From positions 248,001-312,000 of the forward strand of contig NZ_BMMZ01000002.1 of NCBI RefSeq assembly GCF_014646195.1: DNA of 64,000 nt, in the 5' to 3' direction. The notes under the pieces were generated by a model, which worked only from the letters and a program-made list of their open reading frames with translations, was not told the origin of the DNA and did no database searches. Both the position numbers and the translations under genes were made by a program. Each line of letters begins with the position of its first letter. Positions within the stretch are counted from its first letter, which is position 1. This document shows positions 16,318-25,753 of this stretch, piece after piece. Source of the DNA: Microlunatus endophyticus (GTDB lineage: Bacteria > Actinomycetota > Actinomycetes > Propionibacteriales > Propionibacteriaceae).

Positions 16318-17439
16318 ATGATGGTCGCGATGGCTGAACCCGACGACCTGCGCGACGACCCCGGCTTCGAGCACCGATTCGATCCCGGGATCGATCTTGT
16401 CGATCCCGAAGCAGAGCCGGGGGAGTCGGCCGCCGAGTCGGCCTTGCGCCCGACCCGGCTGGCGGACTTCGAAGGCCAGCCGCGGGTACGCGACCAGCTC
16501 GGCCTGGTGCTGGAGGCCGCCACGGCCCGAGGAGCGGTGCCCGACCATGTCCTGCTGTCCGGCCCGCCCGGCCTGGGCAAGACGACCCTGGCCGGCATCA
16601 TCGCCGCCGAGCTCGGCGCGCCGCTGCGGATCTCCAGCGGCCCGGCGATCCAGCACGCCGGCGATCTGGCCGCGATCCTGTCCGGGCTGACCGAGGGCGA
16701 GGTCTTCTTCCTCGACGAGATACACCGGATGTCCCGCCCGGCGGAGGAGATGCTCTATCTGGCGATGGAGGACTTCCGGGTCGACGTGGTGGTTGGCAAA
16801 GGTCCGGGCGCCACCGCGATCCCGCTGGACATCCCGCGGTTCACCCTCGTCGGCGCCACCACCCGGTCCGGTCTGCTGCCGGGCCCGTTGCGGGATCGGT
16901 TCGGCTTCACCGCACAGCTGGACTTCTACGACCCGTCGGACCTGGAGCACATCGTCAACCGGTCGGCCCAGCTGATCGGCGCCGAGCTGGAGCCGGCCGG
17001 CGCGAGCGAGATCGCCGGCCGGTCCCGCGGCACGCCCCGGATCGCCAACCGGTTGCTGCGCCGGGTCCGCGACTATGCGCAGGTCCGGGCGGACGGCCGG
17101 ATCACCGCCGACATCGCGCGTGCGGCGCTGGATCTGTACGAGGTGGACGCGCTGGGGCTTGACCGACTCGACCGATCGGTGCTGGAGTCGATCTGTACCC
17201 GGTTCGGCGGCGGACCCGTCGGCCTGGGCACGCTGGCGATCTCGGTCGGCGAAGAGGCCGAGACGGTTGAAGAAGTGGCCGAGCCGTTCCTGGTCCGACT
17301 CGGCTTCCTGATGCGTACGCCGCGCGGCCGGGTGGCAACCGATGCCGGTTGGCGACACCTCGGCCTGACTCCGCGGCCCGGTTCGGCGGCCCGGGCCGGG
17401 GCCGACACGGGGCCGGACCTGTTCGGGACGGTCGACTGA
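16318..17439 (+). CDS. ruvB: Holliday junction branch migration helicase RuvB
   Basis: 373 residues from ATG 16318 (ATGs at 16321 and 16330 are alternatives). AAA+ motifs are complete: Walker [11 protein letters not shown], Walker B FLDEIHRM, sensor 1 GATTRSG and arginine-finger region RDRFGF, then the winged-helix end [21 protein letters not shown]. RuvB hexamers drive branch migration with RuvA. In related genomes ruvC-ruvA precede ruvB; here the iron-uptake operon sits directly upstream and no ruvA or ruvC is in the window, so ruvB is detached from its partners. It precedes yajC-secD-secF as usual. Confidence 0.96.
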   Translation: MMVAMAEPDDLRDDPGFEHRFDPGIDLVDPEAEPGESAAESALRPTRLADFEGQPRVRDQLGLVLEAATARGAVPDHVLLSGPPGLGKTTLAGIIAAELGAPLRISSGPAIQHAGDLAAILSGLTEGEVFFLDEIHRMSRPAEEMLYLAMEDFRVDVVVGKGPGATAIPLDIPRFTLVGATTRSGLLPGPLRDRFGFTAQLDFYDPSDLEHIVNRSAQLIGAELEPAGASEIAGRSRGTPRIANRLLRRVRDYAQVRADGRITADIARAALDLYEVDALGLDRLDRSVLESICTRFGGGPVGLGTLAISVGEEAETVEEVAEPFLVRLGFLMRTPRGRVATDAGWRHLGLTPRPGSAARAGADTGPDLFGTVD

Positions 17440-17606
17440 ACGGTTGGCACTGAATGATTGGCTGTGAATCACCGGCAATGAGCGCAGCCAGGCGCGCCCG
17501 AAGCTGGGTTTGCGGGCGTTCCTGGGTAGAGTACGGCGGTCGGGGCCGGATGTTGGCCGATTGCTGAGCAGGGCGCGCAGGCGCCGACGATGGGACGTGA
17601 GTTGAA

Positions 17607-18257
17607 ATGGGATCGTACGGATCGATCATCTTGATCGTCGTCATGATCATCGCCTTCTGGCTCTTGATCATGCGACCCCAGCGCAAACGGCAGGCCGAGC
17701 AGGCACAGCTGATCAACGCCATCGAACCCGGTTCGCGGGTGGTGACCACGACCGGCATCTACGCGACCGTGGTCGCGGTCGGTGACAAGCAGATCGTCCT
17801 GGAGACCGCACCGGGTACCCAGATCACCATGCTCAAGCAGGCGGTCGGCCGGGTCGTCCGCGAGGACGAGGAGGATGCGTCGCTGGCGGGTTATCGCGGC
17901 GGCGCCGCGCCGGCAGCCCATCCTGACGGCGACGAGCCGGGCACCGATGCGGCACCCGCGCAGCCTGGGCAGGAGTCCGGTTCGGCCAGCGGACTGGCCG
18001 GCGGAGCCCCGATCCAGGAGTACGCCCCAGGGCCCGCACCGGACTTCAGCGCCCCGGAGGGCGACCAGCAGCCGCACGAGACCGCTCCGTGGCCGCCGTA
18101 CGGGTCCTCGGAGGGCTCGACGCTGGGCAACTCGTCGTTGTCGGGTCAGCCGTTTCCGGACAGCCAGCCGTATCCGGACAAGAACGCCGACGACGAGGTA
18201 GAGCAGTCGACCGACAAGACCGACAAGAACGCCGAGGGGAACGACTCGAACCGCTGA
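17607..18257 (+). CDS. yajC: preprotein translocase subunit YajC
   Basis: 216 residues, about twice the usual 90-110. The N-terminus is canonical: one membrane helix (IILIVVMIIAFWLLIMRPQRKRQ, about residues 6-28) followed by the YajC domain with VTTTGIYATVVAVGDKQIVLETAPGTQITMLKQAVGRVV (outline). The C-terminal about 125 residues form a disordered acidic, Pro/Gly/Ser-rich tail. YajC associates with SecDF at the translocon. It is followed by secD and secF in the standard order. Confidence 0.92.
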   Translation: MGSYGSIILIVVMIIAFWLLIMRPQRKRQAEQAQLINAIEPGSRVVTTTGIYATVVAVGDKQIVLETAPGTQITMLKQAVGRVVREDEEDASLAGYRGGAAPAAHPDGDEPGTDAAPAQPGQESGSASGLAGGAPIQEYAPGPAPDFSAPEGDQQPHETAPWPPYGSSEGSTLGNSSLSGQPFPDSQPYPDKNADDEVEQSTDKTDKNAEGNDSNR

Positions 18258-18346
18258 GTCGTTGACGTTTCCGACTCTGATCCGACCCTGATCCGACTTC
18301 TGATCCGAATCTGATCCCGGACCCGACCCGAAGGACCGACTGACTC

Positions 18347-20101
18347 GTGGCATCCAAGGTCGGCCACCCGCTTCGCACGCTGGTGGCCCTCTTCATCGTC
18401 ATTGCCGCGCTGTACGGCGTGATGGCGGCTACCCGGACTTGGACTCCACGGTTGGGGCTGGATCTGAGCGGCGGGACCACGATCACGCTGACCGCCCGTA
18501 ACACCAACGGCAGCGGTTCGGTGAGTGCGACCAGCCTGGAACAGGCCAGGACGATCATCCAGCAGCGGGTCGACGGTTTGGGTGTCGGCGAGAGCGACGT
18601 GACCACGGCCGGCGGTAACCAGATCATCGTCAGCGCCCCCAACGTCCAGCGCGACGAGTTGGTCGAGCAGGTCGGCCAGACCGCCGAGCTGCGGTTCCGT
18701 GCCGTCTATGACATGCAGTCGACGACGCCGACCTCCCAGCCGACACCGCAGGCAGGTTCCACCTCCTCGCCGACGACTGCGCCGACGACCTCGGGCACGT
18801 CGTCGCCGACCGCCTCCAGCCCGACCGCCTCCGGCCCGACCGCCTCCAATTCGACAGCGTCGCCGAGCTCCTCACCGACGGCGACCGCCACCGGCAACGG
18901 CCGCCCGGCTCCGGCACTGCCGACCGAGCCACCGGCGCCGCCGTCGCCGCGGCCCACGGCGCCCGGCAAGGGCACCGCGCCGGACAAGGCGATCAATTGG
19001 CAGCCGACCGACCAGGACACCAGCGATTTCGCCAATTTCACCTGCCCGCGCGACACCGACACCTATCCGGATGTGTCCGACCAGCCGCTCTTCGCCTGCG
19101 ACGAGGCCGGCACTACGAAATACCTACTCGGTCCGACGGTGATCTCCGGCAATGAACTGACCAGCGCGAGTGCGGGGCTCGGCCAGGGGAACTCGCTCGG
19201 TTGGCAGGTCGACCTGGGCCTGAACAGCAAGGGCGCCACCCAGTTCCAGAACGTCACCGGTGTGCTGGCCAGCCGTACCAGCCCGCAGAACCAGTTCGCG
19301 ATCGTGCTCGACGGCACGGTCGTGTCCGCCCCGTCGGTGAGCAGCGCGATCGCCGGTGGCCAGGCCACCATCAGCGGCGGCGACATCGACCAGCAGTCGG
19401 CGCAGAATCTGGCCAACGTGCTGAAATACGGCCAACTCCCGCTGGCCTTCGAGATCTCCAGCGTCGACTCCGTCTCGGCGACTCTCGGCGGTGAGCAGCT
19501 GCAGGCCGGCCTGATCGCCGGTGCGGTCGGGATGGCGCTGGTGCTGATCTTCTGCTTCATCTATTACCGCGGCCTCGGCCTGGTCGTGATCGCCTCCCTG
19601 GCCGTCGCGTTCGGCACCACCTATGCGGCCATGGTGCTGCTGGGCGCCGCGGTCGGCTTCGCGCTCAGCCTGGCCGGCATCGCAGGTGCGATCGTCGCCA
19701 TCGGCGTGACCGCGGACAGTTTCGTGATCTACTTCGCCCGAATACGCGACGAGGTCGGCGAGGGCCGTACCATCCGTACGGCCGTCGAGACCGGCTGGCG
19801 GCGGGCCCGGCAGACCATCCTGGTCGCCGACGGCGTCTCCTTCCTGTCCGCGCTGATCCTGTTCATCCTGGCAATCGGCTCGGTCCGCGGCTTCGCCTTC
19901 ACCCTCGGCCTGACCACGATCATCGACATCCTGGTGGTGTTCCTGTTCACCAAGCCGCTGGTCACGCTGCTGGTCCGGACGAAGTTCTTCGGCACCGGCC
20001 ACAAGCTCTCCGGTCTGGATGCCGAGCACCTCGGCGTGCAGGCGCTGCCGGGCAGCCGCCGACGAGCACGGTCCGCGACGACGGCCGGGGGTGACGTCTG
20101 A
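18347..20101 (+). CDS. secD: protein translocase subunit SecD
   Basis: 584 residues from GTG 18347. N-terminal helix (about 9-28), the LGLDLSGGTTITL motif, then the periplasmic P1 region interrupted by a Ser/Thr/Pro-rich insertion (about residues 128-215), and the C-terminal six-helix part with GVTADSFVIYFARIRDEVGEG. SecDF uses the proton-motive force to pull preproteins out of SecYEG. Its stop overlaps the secF start (TGATG at 20099-20103). The low-complexity insertion is usual in actinobacterial SecD and needs no special explanation. Confidence 0.96.
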   Translation: MASKVGHPLRTLVALFIVIAALYGVMAATRTWTPRLGLDLSGGTTITLTARNTNGSGSVSATSLEQARTIIQQRVDGLGVGESDVTTAGGNQIIVSAPNVQRDELVEQVGQTAELRFRAVYDMQSTTPTSQPTPQAGSTSSPTTAPTTSGTSSPTASSPTASGPTASNSTASPSSSPTATATGNGRPAPALPTEPPAPPSPRPTAPGKGTAPDKAINWQPTDQDTSDFANFTCPRDTDTYPDVSDQPLFACDEAGTTKYLLGPTVISGNELTSASAGLGQGNSLGWQVDLGLNSKGATQFQNVTGVLASRTSPQNQFAIVLDGTVVSAPSVSSAIAGGQATISGGDIDQQSAQNLANVLKYGQLPLAFEISSVDSVSATLGGEQLQAGLIAGAVGMALVLIFCFIYYRGLGLVVIASLAVAFGTTYAAMVLLGAAVGFALSLAGIAGAIVAIGVTADSFVIYFARIRDEVGEGRTIRTAVETGWRRARQTILVADGVSFLSALILFILAIGSVRGFAFTLGLTTIIDILVVFLFTKPLVTLLVRTKFFGTGHKLSGLDAEHLGVQALPGSRRRARSATTAGGDV

Positions 20102-21480
20102 TGGCCTCCGGGATGCGAGGGGTCGGTCACCGGCTCTACACCGGCGAGATCTCGCTCAATTTCGTCGGCAGATGGCGACGCTGGTTCCTGATCTCGGCGA
20201 TCGCGATCGTCATCGTGGTGATCGGCTTCGCCTTCCGTGGTCTCAATCTCGGCATCGAGTTCACCGGCGGCGCCGAATTCCAGGTCCCGGTCCACGCAAG
20301 CCAGGCGAACATCCAAAAGGTCGAGGATGCGCTGGCCAACAGCGGCGTTCCGCACGCCGCCGACGCCGATGTCACCGCCGTCGGCTCCAGCACGATCCGG
20401 GTCGAGACCTCCGCGCTGAACACCGAGCAGGAAGTGCCGAAGGTCAAGGACGCCCTGGCCCAGGCGACCGGTGCGAACGCCGAGCAGATCAACTACAGCC
20501 TGATCGGTGCCTCCTGGGGCGGGCAGATCACCGAACGCGGCCTGATCGCCCTGGTGGTCTTCCTGGTCCTCGTCAGCCTGGTGCTCTGGGCGTACATGCG
20601 CAATCCCAAGATGTCGCTGGCTGCGCTCATCGCGCTGCTGCACGACCTGGTGATCACCCTCGGCGTGTACGCCGTGGTGGGCTTCAGCTTCACGCCGGAG
20701 TCGCTGATCGGGATGCTGACGATCCTGGGTTATTCGCTGTACGACACCGTGGTGGTCTTCGACAAGGTGCGGGAGAACACCCGCAACCTGACGGCCAACG
20801 CCACCCGCACCTACAGCGAGGCGGCCAATCTCGCGGTCAACCAGACCCTGGTCCGCTCGATCAACACCACTGTGATCGGCGTTCTGCCAGTGGCCGCGCT
20901 GCTGTTCGCCGGCGGCGTGATCCTGCACACCGGGCCGTTGGAGGATCTGGCGCTGGCGCTGTTCGTGGGCATGATCTCGGGCGCCTACTCCTCGATCTTC
21001 ATCGCGACGCCGTTGCTGGCGGTGTGGAAGGAACGCGAGCCGGACATGGTGCGGCAGCGCAAGCGGGTCGAAGCCCGGCGTGCCCGCGACGCCGCCCGGG
21101 AGCGCGGCGAGGAAGTGCCGGAGCGGGGCCGGAAGCGTACGACCCGGTCGACCGGCAAGTCGACCGGCAGGTCGACCGGCGGTGACAGGGGCGCCACGGC
21201 CGGGACGGCGACGCTGACCGCCGACGATGAAAGCTCCGACGAGGCCAGCGACGAAACCACCGACGACGACACAGTGGGCGGCCGGACGACCGCAGCGGCG
21301 GGCCCGAAGCCGAATCTGGGCCGGATCACTCTTGCCGTCCGGGAGCCCGGCGAGAGCGGGGGAGCGGGCACGACGGAGAACAGGAGCAGCGGGACCGATG
21401 CCCGCCGTGACAGACTCTCCGACGGTGCGGCGGGCAGGCCCCAGCCGCAACGCAAACCCCGCAGTGAACGGAAGAAGTAG
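20101..21480 (+). CDS. secF: protein translocase subunit SecF
   Basis: 459 residues. The motif LGIEFTGGAEFQV (about residues 43-55) and six membrane helices, including YSLYDTVVVFDKVREN, are canonical. The last about 150 residues are a charged cytoplasmic tail (RKRVEARRARDAARERGEE, then three TGKSTGRS-type repeats and an acidic stretch), longer than in most SecF proteins. Overlap with secD and a 3-bp gap to apt indicate one operon. Confidence 0.96.
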   Translation: MASGMRGVGHRLYTGEISLNFVGRWRRWFLISAIAIVIVVIGFAFRGLNLGIEFTGGAEFQVPVHASQANIQKVEDALANSGVPHAADADVTAVGSSTIRVETSALNTEQEVPKVKDALAQATGANAEQINYSLIGASWGGQITERGLIALVVFLVLVSLVLWAYMRNPKMSLAALIALLHDLVITLGVYAVVGFSFTPESLIGMLTILGYSLYDTVVVFDKVRENTRNLTANATRTYSEAANLAVNQTLVRSINTTVIGVLPVAALLFAGGVILHTGPLEDLALALFVGMISGAYSSIFIATPLLAVWKEREPDMVRQRKRVEARRARDAARERGEEVPERGRKRTTRSTGKSTGRSTGGDRGATAGTATLTADDESSDEASDETTDDDTVGGRTTAAAGPKPNLGRITLAVREPGESGGAGTTENRSSGTDARRDRLSDGAAGRPQPQRKPRSERKK

Positions 21481-21483
21481 CCG

Positions 21484-22011
21484 ATGAACAACCAGGCCTG
21501 GATCGACCTGATCCGCGACATCCCGGACTTTCCCACGCCGGGCGTTGTCTTCAAGGACATCACGCCGCTGATCGGCTCCCCGGGCGGTTTCGCGGCGGTC
21601 GTCCACGATCTTGCGACCAAGGTGCCGGCCGACATCGACGTCGTCGTCGGCATGGAGGCGCGTGGGTTCATCTTCGGCGCGCCGGTTGCGCTGTCGCTGG
21701 GCACGGGCTTCGTGCCGGTCCGCAAGCCGGGCAAGCTGCCCGGTGAGGTGATCACCACCGAGTACGAGCTCGAGTACGGCACCAATTCCCTCAGCGTGCA
21801 TCGGGATGCGATCCCCGACGGTTCCCGGGTGCTGATCGTCGACGACGTGCTGGCCACCGGCGGCACGATCGCTGCAACGGCTCGGTTGATCAAGGAACTC
21901 GGTGCCACCCTGGTCGCAGTCGCAGTGGTGCTGGAGCTGGACTTCCTCAAAGGCCGCCAGTTCCTCAGCGAGCAAGGCATCGAGGACGTCATCGCCCTGA
22001 CCCACGGTTGA
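21484..22011 (+). CDS. apt: adenine phosphoribosyltransferase
   Basis: 175 residues, the normal length. The PRPP-binding motif VLIVDDVLATGGTIAA (about residues 118-133) and the start IRDIPDFPTPGVVFKDITPL are diagnostic. It converts adenine and PRPP into AMP (purine salvage, cytoplasmic). ATG 21484 follows the secF stop by 3 bp. The apt-rel adjacency of actinobacteria is here interrupted by a potassium-channel gene. Confidence 0.96.
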   Translation: MNNQAWIDLIRDIPDFPTPGVVFKDITPLIGSPGGFAAVVHDLATKVPADIDVVVGMEARGFIFGAPVALSLGTGFVPVRKPGKLPGEVITTEYELEYGTNSLSVHRDAIPDGSRVLIVDDVLATGGTIAATARLIKELGATLVAVAVVLELDFLKGRQFLSEQGIEDVIALTHG

Positions 22012-22029
22012 GTTCCGGGCTACCGGCCG

Positions 22030-23157
22030 GTGACACCGATGTTCGACAGCTACCGACCTGACGACCGACCCGCGGACGACGGCCGGCGCGACATCCGCCG
22101 TCGCGGCTGGGTGAACGAGCCTCTGGTCAGCCTGCCGACGCGTCAGGTCTCGCCGCCGCGGCAGCTGGCCGCCCGGGCACTGATCGCGGTCGGGCTGCTG
22201 GCCTTGATCGTGGTGATCGTCTACGTCGATCGGGACGCCTATCGCGACAGCTACGACGGTTCGGTGTCGCTGATCGACTCGATCTACTACGCCACTGTCA
22301 CGATCACCACCACCGGCTACGGCGACATCACCCCGGTGCTGCCGCACGCCCGGATCATCAACGCGATCGTGATCACGCCGCTGCGGATCGCCTTCCTGGT
22401 GTTGTTGGTCGGTACCACCCTTGAGGTGCTCGCCACCCAGGGACGACGGATCTTCCTGGACTCGCGCTGGAGGAAGCGGATGCGCAATCACGTGGTCGTG
22501 GTCGGCTACGGCACCAAGGGACACAGTGCCGTCCAGACCCTGATCGACACCAAGTACACCGCCGAACAGGTGGTCATCATCGACGGCCGCCCCGGGGTGG
22601 TTTCGGAGGCCAACCTGGAGGGTTTCGCCGCCATCGCCGGCGACGCGACCCGGCGGGAGATCCTGCGGCGGGCCGAGATCAGCAGGGCCGCCGATGTCAT
22701 CATCACTTTGGACCGCGACGATTCGGCGATCCTGGTGACCCTGACCGTACGACAGCTGAACCCGGCCGCCCACATCGTCGTAGCGGTCCGCGAACGGGAC
22801 AACGCCTCACTCCTGCGCCAGTCCGGAGCCAATGCGGTGATCACCTCGTCGGAGGCGGTCGGCCGAGTGGTCGGATTGAGCTCGATCAGCCCGAACATCG
22901 GCGAGGTGATCGAGGATCTGCTCACCGCCGACGAGGGCTTGGAGATCGTCGAGCGGCAGATCTCGGCAGACGAGGTCGGGCACGATCCCTCCGAGATCCG
23001 TCCCGAACGGGTGCTCGGCGTCGTACGGAACAAGACGCTGCGACCGTACGACGACCCGACGGTAGCCAGTCTCGACACCGGCGATCGGATCGTGGTCGTC
23101 CGCCGCGGTTCACGGACCGACGGTGGCCGGATTTCTGGTGGCGGACCGGCGAACTAG
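22030..23157 (+). CDS. two-TM potassium channel with C-terminal TrkA-N (RCK) domain
   Basis: 375 residues from GTG 22030 (ATG 22039 is an alternative). TM1 about residues 50-67; pore helix and selectivity filter TVTITTTGYGDITP (TTGYGD, about 93-98); TM2 about 107-130; then the RCK domain starting VVVGYGTKGHSAVQTLI (GxGxxG) with an acidic ligand-binding strand VIIDGRPG. The last segment (about 300-375) resembles a TrkA-C domain. This is a ligand-gated K+ channel of the MthK/Kch type. It is inserted between apt and rel. Confidence 0.88.
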   Translation: MTPMFDSYRPDDRPADDGRRDIRRRGWVNEPLVSLPTRQVSPPRQLAARALIAVGLLALIVVIVYVDRDAYRDSYDGSVSLIDSIYYATVTITTTGYGDITPVLPHARIINAIVITPLRIAFLVLLVGTTLEVLATQGRRIFLDSRWRKRMRNHVVVVGYGTKGHSAVQTLIDTKYTAEQVVIIDGRPGVVSEANLEGFAAIAGDATRREILRRAEISRAADVIITLDRDDSAILVTLTVRQLNPAAHIVVAVRERDNASLLRQSGANAVITSSEAVGRVVGLSSISPNIGEVIEDLLTADEGLEIVERQISADEVGHDPSEIRPERVLGVVRNKTLRPYDDPTVASLDTGDRIVVVRRGSRTDGGRISGGGPAN

Positions 23158-23272
23158 ACTCGAAGCATCCAGTGTTGTTCTATGCAGTTGTTGCGCTAGT
23201 TGTCTTCCCCCTCAGATTTTTCTGACAGGGTAGTTTCACGGATGAACACGCCGAGACGCTGAAGGGGCCCCA

Positions 23273-25672
23273 TTGAGCGAACCTGCAACCGCCGTCGGAT
23301 CGGAAGCCGCTGCCTCCCAGGGCGCGGACCGGACGAACGAGCGGCCGGCTGACGAGAGCCGGACGCAGGAACGTCGTGCGCCCTCCACCCCGGCATCTCC
23401 GGTCCGGGTGACCGATACCGGCGGCCCCTCGGACCAGCCGCGGGTCAGGATGCGGCAACGGATCGCCCGGTTCGGCAGCAGTAGGCCGCAGACGCCGGTG
23501 CTGGACGCGCTCTTCAAGACCGTCCGGGCCAACCATCCCAAGGCCGACACCGCGCTGCTGGAGCGCGCCTACCGGACGGCCGAACGGCTGCATCAGGGCC
23601 AGCTGCGCAAAAGCGGGGACGCCTACATCACCCACCCGCTGGCGGTGACCCAGATCCTCGCGGAGCTGGGCATGACCGAGCCGACACTGGTTGCGGCCCT
23701 GCTGCACGACACAGTGGAGGACACCCCGTACACGCTGACCGAGCTCAGCCACGACTTCGGTGAGGAGGTCGCGCTGCTGGTCGACGGCGTGACCAAGCTC
23801 GACAAGGTCAAGTACGGCGAGTCGGCGCAGTCGGAGACCATCCGCAAGATGATCGTCGCGATGAGCCGCGATATCCGTGTGCTGGTGATCAAGCTCGCCG
23901 ACCGGCTGCACAACATGCGGACGCTGCACCACCTACGGCCGGACAAGCAGAACCGGATCGCCACCGAGACGCTCGAGATCTACGCTCCGCTGGCCCATCG
24001 GCTGGGTATGAACACGATCAAGTGGGAGCTGGAGGACCTGTGCTTCTCCACCCTGCATCCCAAGGTGTACGACGAGATCGTGCGGCTGGTCGCCGACGCG
24101 GCACCGAAACGAGACGTCTTCCTGGCCCAGGTGATCGACGAGGTGACAGCCGATCTCAAGGCGGCCAAGATCCGCGCTACCGTCACGGGCCGGCCGAAGC
24201 ACTACTATTCGATCTACCAGAAGATGGTGGTCCGGGGTCGCGACTTCTCCGAGATCTACGACCTGGTCGGGCTGCGCATCCTGGTCGACCTGCCCCGTGA
24301 TTGTTATGCCGCTCTCGGCGTGATGCACGTCCGCTGGAACCCGCTCCCGGGCCGGTTCAAGGACTACATCGCGATGCCGAAGTTCAACATGTACCAGTCC
24401 CTGCACACCACCGTGCTCGGTCCGGGCGGCAAGCCGGTGGAGTTGCAGATCCGGACCGAGGAGATGGACCGCCGCGCCGAATACGGTGTCGCGGCGCACT
24501 GGAAGTACAAGCAGGACGGCAAGGGCGGGGTGCCGGCGCCGGCCAAGGGCTCGCCCGACGATCTGGTCTGGGTGCGGCAACTGCTGGACTGGCAGCGGGA
24601 GACCGCTGATCCGGGGGAGTTCCTCGACACTCTCCGCTTCGAGATCAATTCCAGCGAGGTCTTTTGCTTCACCCCCAACGGGGACGTCATCGCGCTGCCG
24701 TCCGGGGCGACGCCGGTCGACTTCGCCTACTCGATCCATACCGAGGTCGGGCACCGCTGTGTCGGCGCCCGGGTGAACGGGCGGCTGGTGCCGCTGGAGT
24801 CGGTGTTGTCCAACGGCGACGTCGTCGAGGTCTTCACCTCCAAGGCCGAGGGCGCCGGGCCGAGCCGTGACTGGCTGGCCTTCGTCAAGAGCGCCCGGGC
24901 GCGCAACAAGATCCGGCACTACTTCACCCGCGAACGCCGCGAGGAGTCCATCGAGCAGGGCCGGGAGATCCTGGCCCGGCATCTGCGCAAGGCCGGGCTG
25001 CCGCTGCAGCGGCTGCTGACCGTCGAGCACCTGACCGCGGTCGCGAACCATTTCCGGCTGGCCGATGTCGATGCGCTGTACGCGGCCATCGGCGAGGGCA
25101 ACGTCGGTGCGGCTGCGGCTGTCAACCGGCTGATCAGCGTCGAGGGCGGCGAGGATGCCGCGGTCGACGAGACCAGCGAGGACCGGGTCGCGACCGGTCG
25201 CCGGCGCCGCAAGAGCGGCGGCGGTGAGACCGGCATCGAGGTCGTCGGTGCCACCGACCTGTGGGTCAAGCTGGCTAAGTGTTGTACACCGGTCCCGGGC
25301 GATCCGATCATGGGATTCGTGACTCGCGGCGCCGGCGTCTCGGTGCACCGGACGGACTGTGTCAATGCCGCGAGCTTGCAGAGCCAGTCAGAACGGATCG
25401 TCGACGTCGTCTGGTCGCCGGGAGCCCAGAGTTCTTACCTGGTTGCGATCCAGGTCGAGGCTCTCGATCGCAATCGGCTGCTCTCCGACATCACCCGGGC
25501 GCTCTCCGACCAGCATGTCAACATCCTGTCAGCAGCGCTCAACACCTCGAAGAACCGCATCTGCAAAGCGAAATTCACCTTCGAGACCGCCGATCCGACC
25601 CACCTTGATCACGTACTTCAGGTCGTCCGCGGCATCCCCGGAGTCTTCGACGCCTACCGCATCAACCAGTAG
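23273..25672 (+). CDS. rel: bifunctional (p)ppGpp synthase/hydrolase
   Basis: 799 residues from TTG 23273. The hydrolase HD motif is intact ([12 protein letters not shown], about residue 145; [12 protein letters not shown] downstream), so degradation activity is expected. The synthetase domain has [16 protein letters not shown] and [21 protein letters not shown]. Then TGS ([21 protein letters not shown]), a zinc-finger-like part with CCTPVPGD, and the C-terminal ACT domain ([17 protein letters not shown]). It is the stringent-response enzyme, responding to uncharged tRNA on the ribosome. The N-terminal 65 residues are low complexity. Confidence 0.96.
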   Translation: MSEPATAVGSEAAASQGADRTNERPADESRTQERRAPSTPASPVRVTDTGGPSDQPRVRMRQRIARFGSSRPQTPVLDALFKTVRANHPKADTALLERAYRTAERLHQGQLRKSGDAYITHPLAVTQILAELGMTEPTLVAALLHDTVEDTPYTLTELSHDFGEEVALLVDGVTKLDKVKYGESAQSETIRKMIVAMSRDIRVLVIKLADRLHNMRTLHHLRPDKQNRIATETLEIYAPLAHRLGMNTIKWELEDLCFSTLHPKVYDEIVRLVADAAPKRDVFLAQVIDEVTADLKAAKIRATVTGRPKHYYSIYQKMVVRGRDFSEIYDLVGLRILVDLPRDCYAALGVMHVRWNPLPGRFKDYIAMPKFNMYQSLHTTVLGPGGKPVELQIRTEEMDRRAEYGVAAHWKYKQDGKGGVPAPAKGSPDDLVWVRQLLDWQRETADPGEFLDTLRFEINSSEVFCFTPNGDVIALPSGATPVDFAYSIHTEVGHRCVGARVNGRLVPLESVLSNGDVVEVFTSKAEGAGPSRDWLAFVKSARARNKIRHYFTRERREESIEQGREILARHLRKAGLPLQRLLTVEHLTAVANHFRLADVDALYAAIGEGNVGAAAAVNRLISVEGGEDAAVDETSEDRVATGRRRRKSGGGETGIEVVGATDLWVKLAKCCTPVPGDPIMGFVTRGAGVSVHRTDCVNAASLQSQSERIVDVVWSPGAQSSYLVAIQVEALDRNRLLSDITRALSDQHVNILSAALNTSKNRICKAKFTFETADPTHLDHVLQVVRGIPGVFDAYRINQ

Positions 25673-25681
25673 CCGAGGGGT

Positions 25682-25701
25682 CACAGATTCCCTGATCTGT
25701 G
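25682..25701 (+). terminator. weak hairpin between convergent genes
   Basis: CACAGAT (25682-25688) and ATCTGTG (25695-25701) form a 7-bp stem with a 6-nt loop between the ends of rel and the DUF349 gene. No T-run follows on either strand, so terminator function is uncertain. Confidence 0.35.
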
Positions 25702-25753
25702 CGGCAGGTCGCTAGTCGCACGGCGCAACCCACCCGGACAAGCGGTGCCCGTC

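Noticed and set aside
19729..22773. A 1014-residue open frame on the minus strand opposite secD, secF and apt
   Set aside because: It is the GC-rich shadow of three certain genes; its product is low-complexity Asp/Arg/Gln/His-rich sequence with no domain and no RBS.
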